DNA of 64,000 nucleotides from Candidatus Sabulitectum sp. (GTDB taxonomy: Bacteria > Fermentibacterota > Fermentibacteria > Fermentibacterales > JCC-6). The notes beneath the pieces are model-generated. The model saw only the letters and a program-made list of their open reading frames with translations. It had not been told where the DNA came from and did not search any database. Positions within the stretch are counted from its first letter, which is position 1, and every line of letters starts with the position of its first letter. Below, one piece after another: positions 54,702 through 64,000 of the stretch. The DNA lies in the NCBI GenBank assembly GCA_021107435.1, contig JAIOSV010000097.1, forward strand, positions 1 to 64,000, in the 5' to 3' direction. Position numbers and translations under genes: made by a program.

Positions 54702-56429
54702 TTATTCCTCCTGGGCATCATTCATTGTGCCATCCTGGGTGAAAGAATTTCCATTCCCCACCGCGCCGGAAAGCTTCTCTGAAAGAGAGTCCATATCGTC
54801 AGCAAACCGATTCATCAGGGCGCTGGCTTCAAGAATGGCTTTTCTACTCTCCTGTTCCTCTTCCTCCCGTTTTTTTCTTTCCTCTGCTACTGAGTTCCAT
54901 TCCACCTGTCTCAAGCCCTCAAGATAGCTTTTACCTGAGCTGTCGGGAAAAAGATAGTAAAGCAGTTTTTCGTGTGTAGTCTCTGCAAGTGGCAGTTCGG
55001 TTTCTGACGCAAGAGGTATTCTCCTGTTAAAGCCGGAGGAGTCATACTCTCTTTCGTCCCTGAACCCGCACACCTCTTCCCTGTAGTTCGGGTCAATCGG
55101 GAATGGAGTTTTCCCATAAAAACCAGCGATAAGGTTGAAGTACTGAACAGGATTTACAGACTTTCCCAGGGCGGTGAAATAAGCTTTTACCCCTACAATC
55201 TGTGAAGTGGGAGTAACAAGGGGACACCAGCCAGCTTTCTGCCTGACCTCCTGAACAGCCTCCAGGGCCCTGCTCAAGAATTCAGACTTGTTGTCTCGGG
55301 CCAGCTGATTTACAAAATTGCTGTACATTCCACCGGGAATCTGAGCATTAAGAACCTCAATGTTCGGTTTGGGGAAACCGCACGCATGCTCCATTATATG
55401 AGTTACTTCAAGAGCCCTGTCCACTTTGCCGCTGGCAAGATTATCCAGAATATCATTAACCATGGGAAGGAGCTTATCTCTTCCCGGCCATACAGATTTA
55501 TGGATTTTCAGATTGAATTCCTTTTCTACCTGAGCAACAACAGCGTACATCTCATCATGAATGGGTCTCAGAACTTTGTCTGACAAATCCAGCCCGGTAT
55601 CTATACCCAGGACTTCGGCAAACAGGGAAAGAATCTCAATGGAAGGATGGGATGATCCGCCAGCCAGTGGAAGAAAAGCCGTATCAATCTTATCAATACC
55701 GGCTAGAATGGCAATTACCGCTGAAATGTGACCGTACCCCGGTGTACAATGGGTATGGGAAACAACAGGTACCGTAAGAGCCTTCTTCAAAGACCGATAG
55801 TACTCCCAGGCCTCAACAGGTGTTTTCAACCCGGCCATGTCTTTATCGGTTACCATGTGAGCTCCCATTTTTTCAAGCTCAACACATTTCTGCACAAAGT
55901 GATCCACATTGTACGGTGAGCCGGTTGTGTAGCAGACCGCTGCGTCAAATGTTCCGCCGGCTTCATTTACTCCCGCCAGAGCAGCTTTGAAATTCGGTGT
56001 GTAATTCAAAGCATCGAAGATTCGCATGACTGACGCGCCGGCTTTTACTGCTTCTCTGTTGAAGTCTCTGACGATGTCATCGGGGTATGGATCATATCCG
56101 AAAAGATTCTGTCCTCTGGAAAGAGCCCTCAGCCCTGCGTTGTAAGGCTTTGCAATCTCTCCCATCTTTTGAAGACGTGTAAACGGGTTTTCTCCAAGGT
56201 ATCTCATTGCGCTGTCCAGTGTGGCTCCGCCCCACACCTCTAAAAGATTTACACCACTGTCCAGAATAAGAGGAAGAAGTCTGAGCACCTGCTCAGTGGA
56301 CATCCTTGTAGCAAGCAGTGATTGCTGACCGTCTCTAAGGCTCAGATCGACAAACTCCACCGAATCACGGGGCACAGCTTCCATTCTTGGAGCCGGCTTC
56401 AAACTCTGGAAGAAATTCCTTATTGACAT
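54702..56429 (-). CDS. oadA: Oxaloacetate decarboxylase alpha-type carboxyltransferase, no biotin domain
   Basis: From ATG 56429 the protein has 575 residues. The carboxyltransferase barrel is clear: VDLSLRDGQQSLLATRM, WGGATLDSAMRYLGENPFTR, the carbamylated-Lys region TDKDMAGLKTPVEAWEYY, metal ligands in SHTHCTPGYG and AGGSSHPSIEIL. The conserved domain after it (PGGMYSNFVNQL, TPTSQIVGVKAYF) fits OadA or pyruvate carboxylase subunit B. The C-terminal ~75 residues are charged coiled coil; no biotinyl MKM motif is present, so the biotin carrier must be a separate protein. Pyruvate or another acceptor is possible. Confidence 0.88.
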   Translation of the reverse strand: MSIRNFFQSLKPAPRMEAVPRDSVEFVDLSLRDGQQSLLATRMSTEQVLRLLPLILDSGVNLLEVWGGATLDSAMRYLGENPFTRLQKMGEIAKPYNAGLRALSRGQNLFGYDPYPDDIVRDFNREAVKAGASVMRIFDALNYTPNFKAALAGVNEAGGTFDAAVCYTTGSPYNVDHFVQKCVELEKMGAHMVTDKDMAGLKTPVEAWEYYRSLKKALTVPVVSHTHCTPGYGHISAVIAILAGIDKIDTAFLPLAGGSSHPSIEILSLFAEVLGIDTGLDLSDKVLRPIHDEMYAVVAQVEKEFNLKIHKSVWPGRDKLLPMVNDILDNLASGKVDRALEVTHIMEHACGFPKPNIEVLNAQIPGGMYSNFVNQLARDNKSEFLSRALEAVQEVRQKAGWCPLVTPTSQIVGVKAYFTALGKSVNPVQYFNLIAGFYGKTPFPIDPNYREEVCGFRDEREYDSSGFNRRIPLASETELPLAETTHEKLLYYLFPDSSGKSYLEGLRQVEWNSVAEERKKREEEEQESRKAILEASALMNRFADDMDSLSEKLSGAVGNGNSFTQDGTMNDAQEE

Positions 56430-56603
56430 TACATCTCTTTCCAAGTTATCAGTGAGGGGTTACTCCGCTTCTTGCAGGGGATTATATTGAAAGACAGCAC
56501 TGGAGTGTTACAAAGAAGTTTCCGGACATTACGGAATCACATTTATATAAGCAAATACTAAGCTATTTTTTCTACAGGTTGCGCTCAGCAGGGGGAATTT
56601 CTG

Positions 56604-57368
56604 ATGATGAAGAACAGGGTAAAGGTTCACCTCATTCAAGCCAAACAACACACATTGGAAGGCAACAGGAACCAGGCTCTTGATTCCATTAGAAAGGCTC
56701 TGGCTGTTGACCCTGGTGAAATCCTGATAACAGAGGTGTTGATTTCAATGGAGCGCGCAGACATCAACCATGATCAACACGAAGATAGCAACTCATTCGG
56801 TACTGCTGTTCAACAACCTACTCTTGAAAGGAACCAAATCGCAGACATGGATTCAAAGCTTGCAAAAATCTTTAGGCTCTCAGATGAAGCCCTTGCTTCT
56901 GAAAATGGCGTCAGGGCACTCGCCTATCTTAAAAAGGCCGTGCAGCTCTTTCCGGAAGAACCGGAAGCAAACCGGAAACTGCAACAACTTCAGGATACAA
57001 TGAAAGCTGGAGATCTGATTAAAATCGGCCTGAAAAAACTTTCAGAAGGGGATACTGTAAAGGCAATAGCAGCTTCCAGGAAAGCTTTTAACCTGATGCC
57101 TGGTGTTAACGGGCTTGAAGAACTGCTGAGCAGAATTGAACGTGTAAAGGTAAAGGGCAGCACACCGGAAGCAACACCAGTAATTGAAGAAAAACTGACT
57201 CCCGGAGGCGAAGCTCAACTCTGGGCTGACAGAATAAGAACTGCTGTCAAAGATGACAATTTCGAAGAGGCCGGGAAAATGGTCGCTGAAGCAGTAAAAA
57301 GACATCCAGAGGATACTCTTCTCAACTCATTTCACTCAAAACTCAAAAGGCTTGGTTTTGTAACATAA
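56604..57368 (+). CDS. Cytoplasmic TPR-like protein, unknown function
   Basis: The 254-residue protein lacks a signal peptide. TPR-like helices lie near 10-37 (AKQHTLEGNRNQALDSIRKA), 80-115 (ALASENGVRALAYLKKAVQL), 135-155 (GDTVKAIAASRKAFNL) and at the C-terminus. GGGGG lies eight bases before ATG ATG. It is divergent from the oadA gene. No function can be assigned. Confidence 0.75.
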   Translation: MMKNRVKVHLIQAKQHTLEGNRNQALDSIRKALAVDPGEILITEVLISMERADINHDQHEDSNSFGTAVQQPTLERNQIADMDSKLAKIFRLSDEALASENGVRALAYLKKAVQLFPEEPEANRKLQQLQDTMKAGDLIKIGLKKLSEGDTVKAIAASRKAFNLMPGVNGLEELLSRIERVKVKGSTPEATPVIEEKLTPGGEAQLWADRIRTAVKDDNFEEAGKMVAEAVKRHPEDTLLNSFHSKLKRLGFVT

Positions 57369-57382
57369 ACTGATATTGCTGC

Positions 57383-57562
57383 TTATCCCGAAAAGAAGCC
57401 GGGAACATTTGCAAGCAGAATACCCAGAATCAGCGAAATAATGCCCAGAAGGAACAGCAGGGCTGACCCGAATGTGTTCCCCTCTCTTTTCCCGTTTTTT
57501 ATAAATCCGAAGATAGCCAGAAACAGACCGACTGCCACCAGAATAAGGTATGAGTAGTTCAA
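57383..57562 (-). CDS. 59-residue two-TM protein downstream of dnaJ
   Basis: A short frame starts at TTG 57562 with GGAG five bases upstream and codes for MNYSYLILVAVGLFLAIFGF, then IKNGKREGN, then a second hydrophobic segment ending in FFSG. Two membrane spans (about 4-20 and 31-51) with a basic loop form a small membrane protein. It lies 15 bases after dnaJ on the same strand, so it probably belongs to the chaperone operon. Function is unknown. Confidence 0.6.
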   Translation of the reverse strand: MNYSYLILVAVGLFLAIFGFIKNGKREGNTFGSALLFLLGIISLILGILLANVPGFFSG

Positions 57563-57577
57563 GTTTTCTCCAATCGG

Positions 57578-58582
57578 TTAAGAACCGGATTCTTTTATTT
57601 TTATCCATAATGAACGCTGATCATCAGTAAGGTTCACGGGAAGCTTTACCACAACAGAGACCAGTTGATCACCAGTTACTCCATTGTGAACCACTCCCTT
57701 GCCTCTCATCCGAAGAATAGATCCCGGCTGTGTACCAGGCTTGATTCTCAGTTTGACTTTACCATCAAGAGTTCTAACCATAAGAGAAGCGCCAAGAACC
57801 GCCTGAGCTGCTGTGACTGTCACGTTGCACAGAAGATCTCTTCCCTGTCTTGTGAAAAATCTGTCACTCTTTACCCGCAGTCTCACAAGAACTGCATTAC
57901 CTTCAATGGAGGTTCTAAGTGCAGTTCCATCACTGGCTCCCGGGGGGATTCTCAGAGAAACCTTCTCGTTGCTCTGAACCTCTCCCGCCCCGCCGCAAGT
58001 GGAGCATTTCTTCTTGAGGGTATATCCTCTGCCGCCACAGTTGGCACACGGGTGCATGGTGGAGAAAAATCCCTGTCCACTTGATATTCTCCCAGCACCT
58101 CTGCAGCTGGCGCATGTTTCCTGTCCTGAACCACCTACTCCCTTGCACTTGTGACATATCACCGGCAGGCGGAGAATCCGCTGAACAGTTCCCCCCTTTG
58201 CCGCAGTAACAAAAGGTATTTCAATCTCAACCTGAGATGCTCCCCTGGAGGTTGAACCCCTGCCGCTGAACGGATTTCCACCACCGCCACCGAACATGGA
58301 TCTTAGAATATCACTCAAGTCACCAAAGCCCTCGGAACCACTGCCATCACCTGAGAACGGATTATGGCCACTCCTGCGCATAAGGTCATACTGCTCACGC
58401 TTCTCGGGATTACCAAGGATGTCGTAAGCATCAGAAATTCTCTTGAATCTCTCCTCGGCTGCCGAGTTATCCGGGTTAGTATCAGGATGATTCTTCTTTG
58501 CCAGCGTCCGATAAGCCCTGCGCAATTCATCCGGTGTAGATTTCTCGCCAACTCCGAGAATTTCGTAAAGATCTTTCGTCAA
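57578..58582 (-). CDS. dnaJ: Chaperone DnaJ, with zinc-finger domain
   Basis: The 334-residue Hsp40 has a J domain with HPD in AKKNHPDTN, a Gly/Phe-rich region and four CxxCxGxG motifs (CHKCKGVG, CASCRGAG, CANCGGRG, CSTCGGAG), then two substrate-binding sandwiches. All four zinc motifs are intact. At 334 residues it is a little short of the usual ~375. Its ATG overlaps the grpE stop by four bases, in the order dnaK-grpE-dnaJ. Confidence 0.95.
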   Translation of the reverse strand: MTKDLYEILGVGEKSTPDELRRAYRTLAKKNHPDTNPDNSAAEERFKRISDAYDILGNPEKREQYDLMRRSGHNPFSGDGSGSEGFGDLSDILRSMFGGGGGNPFSGRGSTSRGASQVEIEIPFVTAAKGGTVQRILRLPVICHKCKGVGGSGQETCASCRGAGRISSGQGFFSTMHPCANCGGRGYTLKKKCSTCGGAGEVQSNEKVSLRIPPGASDGTALRTSIEGNAVLVRLRVKSDRFFTRQGRDLLCNVTVTAAQAVLGASLMVRTLDGKVKLRIKPGTQPGSILRMRGKGVVHNGVTGDQLVSVVVKLPVNLTDDQRSLWIKIKESGS

Positions 58583-59190
58583 CTGGCATCAACCCCGTCA
58601 TGGGGAGAGACCTTCCCAACCTTTACTCTGGCTGGTCTGAGAAGATCCTGCCCGAAATAGTAACCCTTCTGAAAGACTTCCAGAACGATGTCCGTGTCAC
58701 CCTCATCAATGTCCTCCGCTACCATGGCCTCGTGTATGTTGGGGTCAAACGGATCTCCAGGTTCAGTGGGAATTTCTTCTAGACCTTCCTTGCGCAAAAC
58801 GCTTTGGAGTTGATCCGAAGTCTGCATTATACCATCAACTACTTCTTTGTCGGAATGATCCTCCTGGCAGATCAACCTTGCCCTGTCAAAGTTATCCAGT
58901 ACTGTAAGAAGCTCTTCAATCAGCTTCCTTCTGCCCTGTCCAATCAGTCTGTTGAAGTCTCTGGCCTGTCGCTTTCTGTAATTATCAAATTCAGCAGCCA
59001 GCCTCTGGTATCTGTCCAGCAGGTCATCTCTCTCTTTCTCAAGAAGCTCAGTCTTCTCCTCCGGAGTAACTGTTTCCTCCTCTTCTTGTGAGGAAACAGG
59101 GTTATCTTTTTCAAGAGCACTTTCATCTTCCGGGCGGGGTGTCGAACTCCGCCTTGCTCCGGATTGCTTTTTTCTTCTTGGATCACTCAT
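58579..59190 (-). CDS. grpE: Nucleotide exchange factor GrpE
   Basis: The 203-residue protein has a long N-terminal acidic and coiled-coil region (EEEETVTPEEKTELLEKERD), then the GrpE signature (DNYRKRQARDFNRLIGQGRR, LLTVLDNFDRAR) and the C-terminal beta domain (FDPNIHEAMVAEDIDEGD, KGYYFGQDLLRPARVKVG). It exchanges ADP on DnaK. Its ATG overlaps the dnaK stop by one base (TGATG). Confidence 0.95.
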   Translation of the reverse strand: MSDPRRKKQSGARRSSTPRPEDESALEKDNPVSSQEEEETVTPEEKTELLEKERDDLLDRYQRLAAEFDNYRKRQARDFNRLIGQGRRKLIEELLTVLDNFDRARLICQEDHSDKEVVDGIMQTSDQLQSVLRKEGLEEIPTEPGDPFDPNIHEAMVAEDIDEGDTDIVLEVFQKGYYFGQDLLRPARVKVGKVSPHDGVDAS

Positions 59191-61085
59191 CAGTCATCCA
59201 CCACTTCAAAGTCAGCATCTACGGCATCATCCCCTGCTTCTTCCTGCTTCTGCTCAGCAGGTTCACCCTGCTGTTCCTGATCAGCACTCTGCTGGTGAAG
59301 TCTGGCTCCAATCTCCTGCCAGACTTTCTCGAGCTGTTCAATCTGAGACGAGATCTGTGCGTCATCATCACCCTCAAGAGCTTTTCTTGTCTCCGAAACA
59401 GCCTCTTCAAGTTTAGCCCTGTCGGCTGCTTCAAGCTTGTCGCCTGTCTCTTCAATCTGCTTCTCTATCTGGTATGTAAGATTCTCGCCTTTGTTCCTGG
59501 TGTCAACGGCAGCCCGGCGTTGCTCATCCTCAGTGGCATGCGCCTCTGCGTCCTTCACCATCTGATCAATATCTGTCTCGGAAAGACCGCTTGACGCTTC
59601 TATCCTGATCTTCTGCTCTTTGCCGGTTGATTTGTCCTTCGCAGACACATGTACAATACCGTTGGCATCTATATCAAACTCAACCTCAATCTGAGGAAGC
59701 CCTCTGGGAGCCGGCGGGATCCCTTCAAGGGTAAAACGGCCAAGAGTTCGATTGTCTGCGGCCATTTTTCTCTCCCCCTGAAGAACATGAATCTCAACAC
59801 TTGTCTGATTGTCTGCAGCAGTGCTGAATATCTGACTCTTCTTCGTGGGAATGGTAGAATTCCTGTCTATGATCGGGGTAAAAACCGCGCCAAGGGTTTC
59901 TATACCAAGAGTAAGAGGCGTAACATCCAGAAGCAGCACATCTTTGATGTCTCCACTAAGAACTCCCGCCTGAATCGCGGCACCAACGGCGACCACTTCA
60001 TCAGGGTTTACGCCTTTGTGGGGCTCACGCTTGAATATCTCAGTAACCTTCTGCTGTACAAGAGGCATTCTGGTCATTCCACCTACAAGAATCACTTCGC
60101 TTATGTCAGAAGCTTCCACTCTTGCGTCTTTGAGAGCCTGAAGACACGGTTTTACGGTCTGCTCCACAAAAGATGCCGACAGTTGCTCATACTTCGCTCT
60201 GGAAAGAGTCATACTCAAATGCTTCGGACCGGCTGCGTCTGCTGTAACAAAGGGCAGACTGATATCAGTACTCTTCACGGTTGAAAGTTCGCATTTTGCC
60301 TTTTCTGCGGCTTCTTTAAGCCTCTGAATTGCCATCTGATCGGCAGAAAGGTCAATCCCCTGATCTTTCTTGAATTCACTTACCATCCAGTCAATAATTA
60401 CCTGATCGAAATCATCACCACCCAGATGAGTGTTTCCATTGGTGGACTTAACTTCAAATACACCGTCGCCTATCTCAAGAATGGAAATGTCAAAAGTTCC
60501 TCCGCCAAGATCATAAACGGCAATAGTTGAGTTCCCCTTCTGTTTGTCCATGCCATATGCAAGAGCTGCGGCGGTAGGTTCATTAACTATACGGAGCACC
60601 TCAAGACCGGCAATCCTGCCTGCATCCTTTGTCGCCTGCCTTTGACTGTCGTTGAAGTAAGCAGGCACTGTTATAACAGCTTGTGTTACTTTCTCGCCGA
60701 GGTAATCCTCTGCGGTCTGCTTCATCTTCTGAAGTATCATTGCGCTTATTTCCGCAGGTGAATACTTTTTCCCGAAGACCTCAACCCAGGCATCATTACT
60801 CTTGCCTTCCACTATTTTGAAAGGAACTCTCTTTATCTCTTTCCCAGCCTCACCATAGTGCATTCCCATAAATCGCTTGATAGAGAAAATAGTGTTTCCC
60901 GGATTCGCAACAGCCTGGCGACGTGCAACAACACCGATATGCCTCTCTCCATTCTCGTTAAAGGCTACCACCGACGGTGTTGTTCGTGTTCCCTCTGCGT
61001 TGGGAATAACAACCGGCTCTCCACCTTCCATAACTGCAACGCAGGAGTTGGTTGTACCCAAGTCAATTCCTATGACTTTTCCCAT
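59190..61085 (-). CDS. dnaK: Chaperone DnaK (Hsp70)
   Basis: The 631-residue protein matches DnaK in full: [17 protein letters not shown] at the N-terminus, [29 protein letters not shown], and the substrate-binding motif [16 protein letters not shown]. The C-terminus is acidic. The ATG has AGGAGGAACAGGAC just upstream. I see no CIRCE element in the 259-base region to uvrA, so heat control would use another system. Confidence 0.97.
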   Translation of the reverse strand: MGKVIGIDLGTTNSCVAVMEGGEPVVIPNAEGTRTTPSVVAFNENGERHIGVVARRQAVANPGNTIFSIKRFMGMHYGEAGKEIKRVPFKIVEGKSNDAWVEVFGKKYSPAEISAMILQKMKQTAEDYLGEKVTQAVITVPAYFNDSQRQATKDAGRIAGLEVLRIVNEPTAAALAYGMDKQKGNSTIAVYDLGGGTFDISILEIGDGVFEVKSTNGNTHLGGDDFDQVIIDWMVSEFKKDQGIDLSADQMAIQRLKEAAEKAKCELSTVKSTDISLPFVTADAAGPKHLSMTLSRAKYEQLSASFVEQTVKPCLQALKDARVEASDISEVILVGGMTRMPLVQQKVTEIFKREPHKGVNPDEVVAVGAAIQAGVLSGDIKDVLLLDVTPLTLGIETLGAVFTPIIDRNSTIPTKKSQIFSTAADNQTSVEIHVLQGERKMAADNRTLGRFTLEGIPPAPRGLPQIEVEFDIDANGIVHVSAKDKSTGKEQKIRIEASSGLSETDIDQMVKDAEAHATEDEQRRAAVDTRNKGENLTYQIEKQIEETGDKLEAADRAKLEEAVSETRKALEGDDDAQISSQIEQLEKVWQEIGARLHQQSADQEQQGEPAEQKQEEAGDDAVDADFEVVDD

Positions 61086-61344
61086 GTCCTGTTCCTCCTT
61101 TTGTGTGTATTTATTCCAATATTCATTTACATAATCATTTTATTTGCTTTCGCAGACACTTCTATTGCTCTGCATTACACGAAGCAATTGTCATGCCATT
61201 CCGGCGCGAAGCCGTATCTGCATGTACTACTGTATATTACGCATGCCATAAGTCCTCGGCCATTTCTTCCCCACATATAATGGTGCAAATGTGACACATG
61301 CAGGCACAATGGTATATTAGGGGTCACGCAAAATGGGAGTGTGT
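61086..61344. other. Divergent intergenic region between dnaK and uvrA
   Basis: These 259 bases hold no coding frame I would accept. There is no CIRCE (TTAGCACTC-N9-GAGTGCTAA) and no LexA-like box that I can see. A hairpin CGGC-TTCGC-GCCG lies near 61210-61222 and a TATAAT is on the plus strand near 61277, without a good -35 element. Confidence 0.4.
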
Positions 61345-64000
61345 ATGTCCAGCGATAAAATTGCAGTCAGAGGGGCACGGGAGCACAATCTTAAGGGAGT
61401 TTCGGTTGAGTTGCCGAAAGAATCGCTTGTAGTTTGTGCAGGGGTATCAGGTTCCGGGAAAAGCTCATTCGCCTTTGATACTCTATATGCGGAAGGTCAG
61501 CGAAGATACATAGAATCTCTCTCTTCGTATGCCCGCCAGTTCCTGGGACAGATGGATAAACCTGATTTTGACTCCATCGACGGCCTTTCACCCGCCATCT
61601 CAATTGAGCAGAAAACCGTAAGTCACAATCCCAGATCAACAGTTGGCACTGTCACTGAGATCGCTGATTATCTCAGGGTTCTTTATGCCAGAGCCGGCAT
61701 ACCTCACTGTCCCACCTGCGGCAGGAAGGTTACCACCCAGACAGCCCAGCAGATGACAGACACTATACTGAACATGCCGGAAAACACCCGAATCTTCATA
61801 ACAGCTCCAGTGCTGACCAATCGCAAGGGCGCACATGATGATCTCCTTTCAGACATCAGAGAAAGGGGATTTGTAAGGGTTCTCCTTAATGATGAACTCA
61901 CTGATCTGGATCAAATTACCGCGCTTAACAAAAAGAAGAAAAATTCAATTTCAGTTGTTGTTGACAGACTTGTGGTAAAACCAGACATTGAAAGTCGACT
62001 GAACGATTCTGTGGAAACAGCATCAAAGCTGGGCAACGGAGTAATTGCCGTTATCAATGCCGACACAGGTGATAAAACCCTGATGAGCGAACACAACGCA
62101 TGTCTGCACTGCGGCATCAGCCTTCCCGAACTTTCTCCACAGCTTTTCAGTTTCAACAATCCCCTCGGAATGTGCCCCAGGTGCTCCGGGCTGGGATACA
62201 TACTTAAGGTTGACCCGGATCTGATCATACCAAAGCCCGCCATGTCAATTCAATCCGGGGCAGTTATTCCCTGGGGAATTCCACAGGGATGGGTTGCGGC
62301 ATCTCTGCGGACACTATGCCTGGAAATGAATTTCAATCTTCATACACCATGGAACCGACTGCCCGGGGAAGTTAAGGAAATGATCCTTTACGGCTCCGGG
62401 AAAAAAGAGTTCAATGTAAGCTGGAAAACAAATCACTCATCCGGTAGCTGGAGCGGCCCCTTTGAGGGAGTTTTACACAGGATAAACAGACTCTACCACC
62501 AGACCGGCAGTGATGACATGCGTAAATACTATGAGAAGTTCTTCCGCAAGTACACCTGTGACGACTGCGACGGGTCGAGAATAAGATCGGAAGCCCGCGC
62601 GGTGCTTATTGGTAACCGGGGCATCCACGAGATATCGGACAACACTGTGGGCGAAACTCTGAACTTCTTCAACAGTATTGAACTGACAGACTATCAGAAG
62701 GCCATTGCCGAAAGGCTGCTGAAGGAGATTATTGCCCGGCTGAGCTTCCTGAAGGATGTCGGCCTGCACTATCTCTCCCTGAATCGTTCGGCCCCATCGC
62801 TCTCCGGCGGCGAAGCACAGAGAATCAGACTTGCCAGCCAGATCGGCAGCGGTCTTACCGGCGTATTGTATGTTCTTGATGAACCTACTGTAGGGCTCCA
62901 CCCCAGAGACAATGCCAGATTGATAAAAACCCTTGAACACCTCCGGGATATTGGCAACACTGTTATCGTTGTTGAACATGACACCGATACTCTGCTTAAA
63001 GCGGATCATATCATAGACTTCGGGCCCGGTGCCGGCTCCCACGGGGGAGAAGTTGTGGCTCAGGGTACTCCTGCTGAGATAATGGTACACCCTGATTCCA
63101 TCACTGGAGCCTACCTGTCGGGTAAAAAGAACATTGTTCGCCTGGGAGAACCCAGAACAAAAAAAACTCCCATTCTTTCTCTTAACGGCGCAAGCCTTCA
63201 CAACCTGAAATCTGTTGATTTCAAAATCCCTCTGGGCAGAATGATCTCGGTTACCGGCGTTTCAGGTTCCGGGAAAAGCTCTCTTATTGGACAAACCCTG
63301 TACCCTGCTGTTTCCAGACTTATAGGGGGAGCTTCCAGCATGAAACCCGGCCCCTATGATTCAATTGACGGAATCCGTCATGTCGACAAGATCATAAACA
63401 TCACGCAGGATCCAATCGGACGCACACCCAGATCCAACCCGGCCACTTACACTAAAGTGTTCGACAACATCAGGAACCTCTTTGCTGAAATGCCTGAATC
63501 AAGAATCAGAGGTTACAAACCAGGACGATTCAGCTTCAATGTAAAAGGCGGCAGATGTGAAGACTGCAAGGGCGCGGGAGTTAAACGGATCGAGATGCAC
63601 TTCCTGCCTGATGTCTTCATCGAATGCGAAACCTGCCAGGGCCTCCGGTTCAACAAGGAAACTCTCAAGATCACCTTCAGGGAAAAAAACATCTCAGACA
63701 TCCTGAACATGACCATTGAACAGGCCATGGTTCTCTTTGAGAGAATTCCCACGGTCTACTCCACACTGAAAGTAATGGATGAAGTCGGTCTGGGTTACAT
63801 TCAGCTTGGCCAGCGGGCCCCCACCCTTTCAGGCGGAGAAGCGCAAAGAGTAAAACTGGCAAAAGAACTCAGCAGACCTTCCACAAGCCACACTCTCTAC
63901 ATCCTTGATGAGCCGACCACAGGCCTTCACCCCCATGATGTAAGCAAGCTTCTGAAAGTTCTGGACAGGCTGGTTTCTGCGGGCAACACAGTTGTTGTCA
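61345..64000 (+). CDS. uvrA: Excinuclease ABC subunit A, C-terminus cut by window edge
   Basis: The frame from ATG 61345 (GGGAG upstream) runs off the right edge with 885 complete codons of an expected ~940. Both ATP-binding modules are present: the first Walker A GVSGSGKSSFAFDTLYAEGQ, the first zinc finger (CPTCGRK...CLHCG), the first signature LSGGEAQRIRLASQIGS and LDEPTVGLHPRD; the second Walker A GVSGSGKSSLIGQTL, a zinc finger (CEDCKGAG...CETCQG), LSGGEAQRVKLAKEL and LDEPTTGLHPHD. UvrA scans DNA for bulky damage. No SOS box is evident upstream. Confidence 0.97.
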   Translation, partial: MSSDKIAVRGAREHNLKGVSVELPKESLVVCAGVSGSGKSSFAFDTLYAEGQRRYIESLSSYARQFLGQMDKPDFDSIDGLSPAISIEQKTVSHNPRSTVGTVTEIADYLRVLYARAGIPHCPTCGRKVTTQTAQQMTDTILNMPENTRIFITAPVLTNRKGAHDDLLSDIRERGFVRVLLNDELTDLDQITALNKKKKNSISVVVDRLVVKPDIESRLNDSVETASKLGNGVIAVINADTGDKTLMSEHNACLHCGISLPELSPQLFSFNNPLGMCPRCSGLGYILKVDPDLIIPKPAMSIQSGAVIPWGIPQGWVAASLRTLCLEMNFNLHTPWNRLPGEVKEMILYGSGKKEFNVSWKTNHSSGSWSGPFEGVLHRINRLYHQTGSDDMRKYYEKFFRKYTCDDCDGSRIRSEARAVLIGNRGIHEISDNTVGETLNFFNSIELTDYQKAIAERLLKEIIARLSFLKDVGLHYLSLNRSAPSLSGGEAQRIRLASQIGSGLTGVLYVLDEPTVGLHPRDNARLIKTLEHLRDIGNTVIVVEHDTDTLLKADHIIDFGPGAGSHGGEVVAQGTPAEIMVHPDSITGAYLSGKKNIVRLGEPRTKKTPILSLNGASLHNLKSVDFKIPLGRMISVTGVSGSGKSSLIGQTLYPAVSRLIGGASSMKPGPYDSIDGIRHVDKIINITQDPIGRTPRSNPATYTKVFDNIRNLFAEMPESRIRGYKPGRFSFNVKGGRCEDCKGAGVKRIEMHFLPDVFIECETCQGLRFNKETLKITFREKNISDILNMTIEQAMVLFERIPTVYSTLKVMDEVGLGYIQLGQRAPTLSGGEAQRVKLAKELSRPSTSHTLYILDEPTTGLHPHDVSKLLKVLDRLVSAGNTVVV

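Noticed and set aside
61086-61344. Expected CIRCE or LexA box upstream of dnaK and uvrA
   Set aside because: I scanned both strands and found neither inverted repeat; the regulation is left open.

Overview
The window reads as chromosomal DNA of an uncultured anaerobic diderm bacterium. Outer-membrane features include a TonB-dependent receptor, several lipoproteins, an EnvC-like factor and two secreted proteins with C-termini like type IX secretion sorting domains, one of them a gingipain-like C25 protease. Metabolic genes point to fermentation of amino acids and organic acids: phosphate butyryltransferase, butyrate kinase, methylmalonyl-CoA mutase large subunit, an oxaloacetate decarboxylase-type carboxyltransferase, lysine 6-aminotransferase and ornithine aminotransferase. 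A full oxygen and peroxide defence cluster fits an anaerobe. This mix suggests the FCB superphylum, perhaps a Fermentibacterota-like lineage; that placement is inference. Many genes start with TTG behind a strong Shine-Dalgarno sequence.

Layout. 1-9.9 kb: a truncated secreted protein, a secreted prolyl oligopeptidase, a TPR protein, then a minus-strand unit of a beta-propeller lipoprotein, selD and a membrane glycosyltransferase, plus a metallophosphoesterase. selD is a selenoprotein gene: an in-frame UGA lies at the catalytic position and the frame continues upstream into a fused Cys-rich domain. 10-12 kb: two tandem paralogous membrane proteins. 12-19.7 kb: riboflavin operon ribD-ribE-ribBA-ribH-nusB, then a transglutaminase lipoprotein, UDP-GlcNAc 2-epimerase, RpiB and phosphate butyryltransferase. 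20-26.3 kb: lysine aminotransferase, a TonB receptor divergent from a TetR regulator with a doubled palindromic operator, and ornithine aminotransferase with a structured leader. 26.5-28 kb: an AbiE toxin-antitoxin pair. 28-34.4 kb: PerR-led operon for rubrerythrin, superoxide reductase, ferritin, FprA flavodiiron protein and a flavin reductase-rubredoxin fusion. 34.6-45.9 kb: secreted proteins, a class II aldolase, archaeal-type AspRS, butyrate kinase plus methylmalonyl-CoA mutase, a PpiC-like lipoprotein and the C25 protease. 45.9-53.3 kb: two membrane metalloproteases, a DUF2334-like deacetylase, MetG, a RicT-like PSP1 protein, HolB and an EnvC-like protein. 53.3-56.4 kb: metK under a SAM-II-type riboswitch with a terminator/antiterminator, and an OadA-like gene. 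56.6-64 kb: a TPR protein, dnaK-grpE-dnaJ plus a 59-residue membrane protein, and uvrA running off the right edge.

The two strongest observations are the selenocysteine-containing SelD with its N-terminal fusion and the SAM-II riboswitch upstream of metK. I found no CRISPR array, tRNA, rRNA, transposase or prophage gene.
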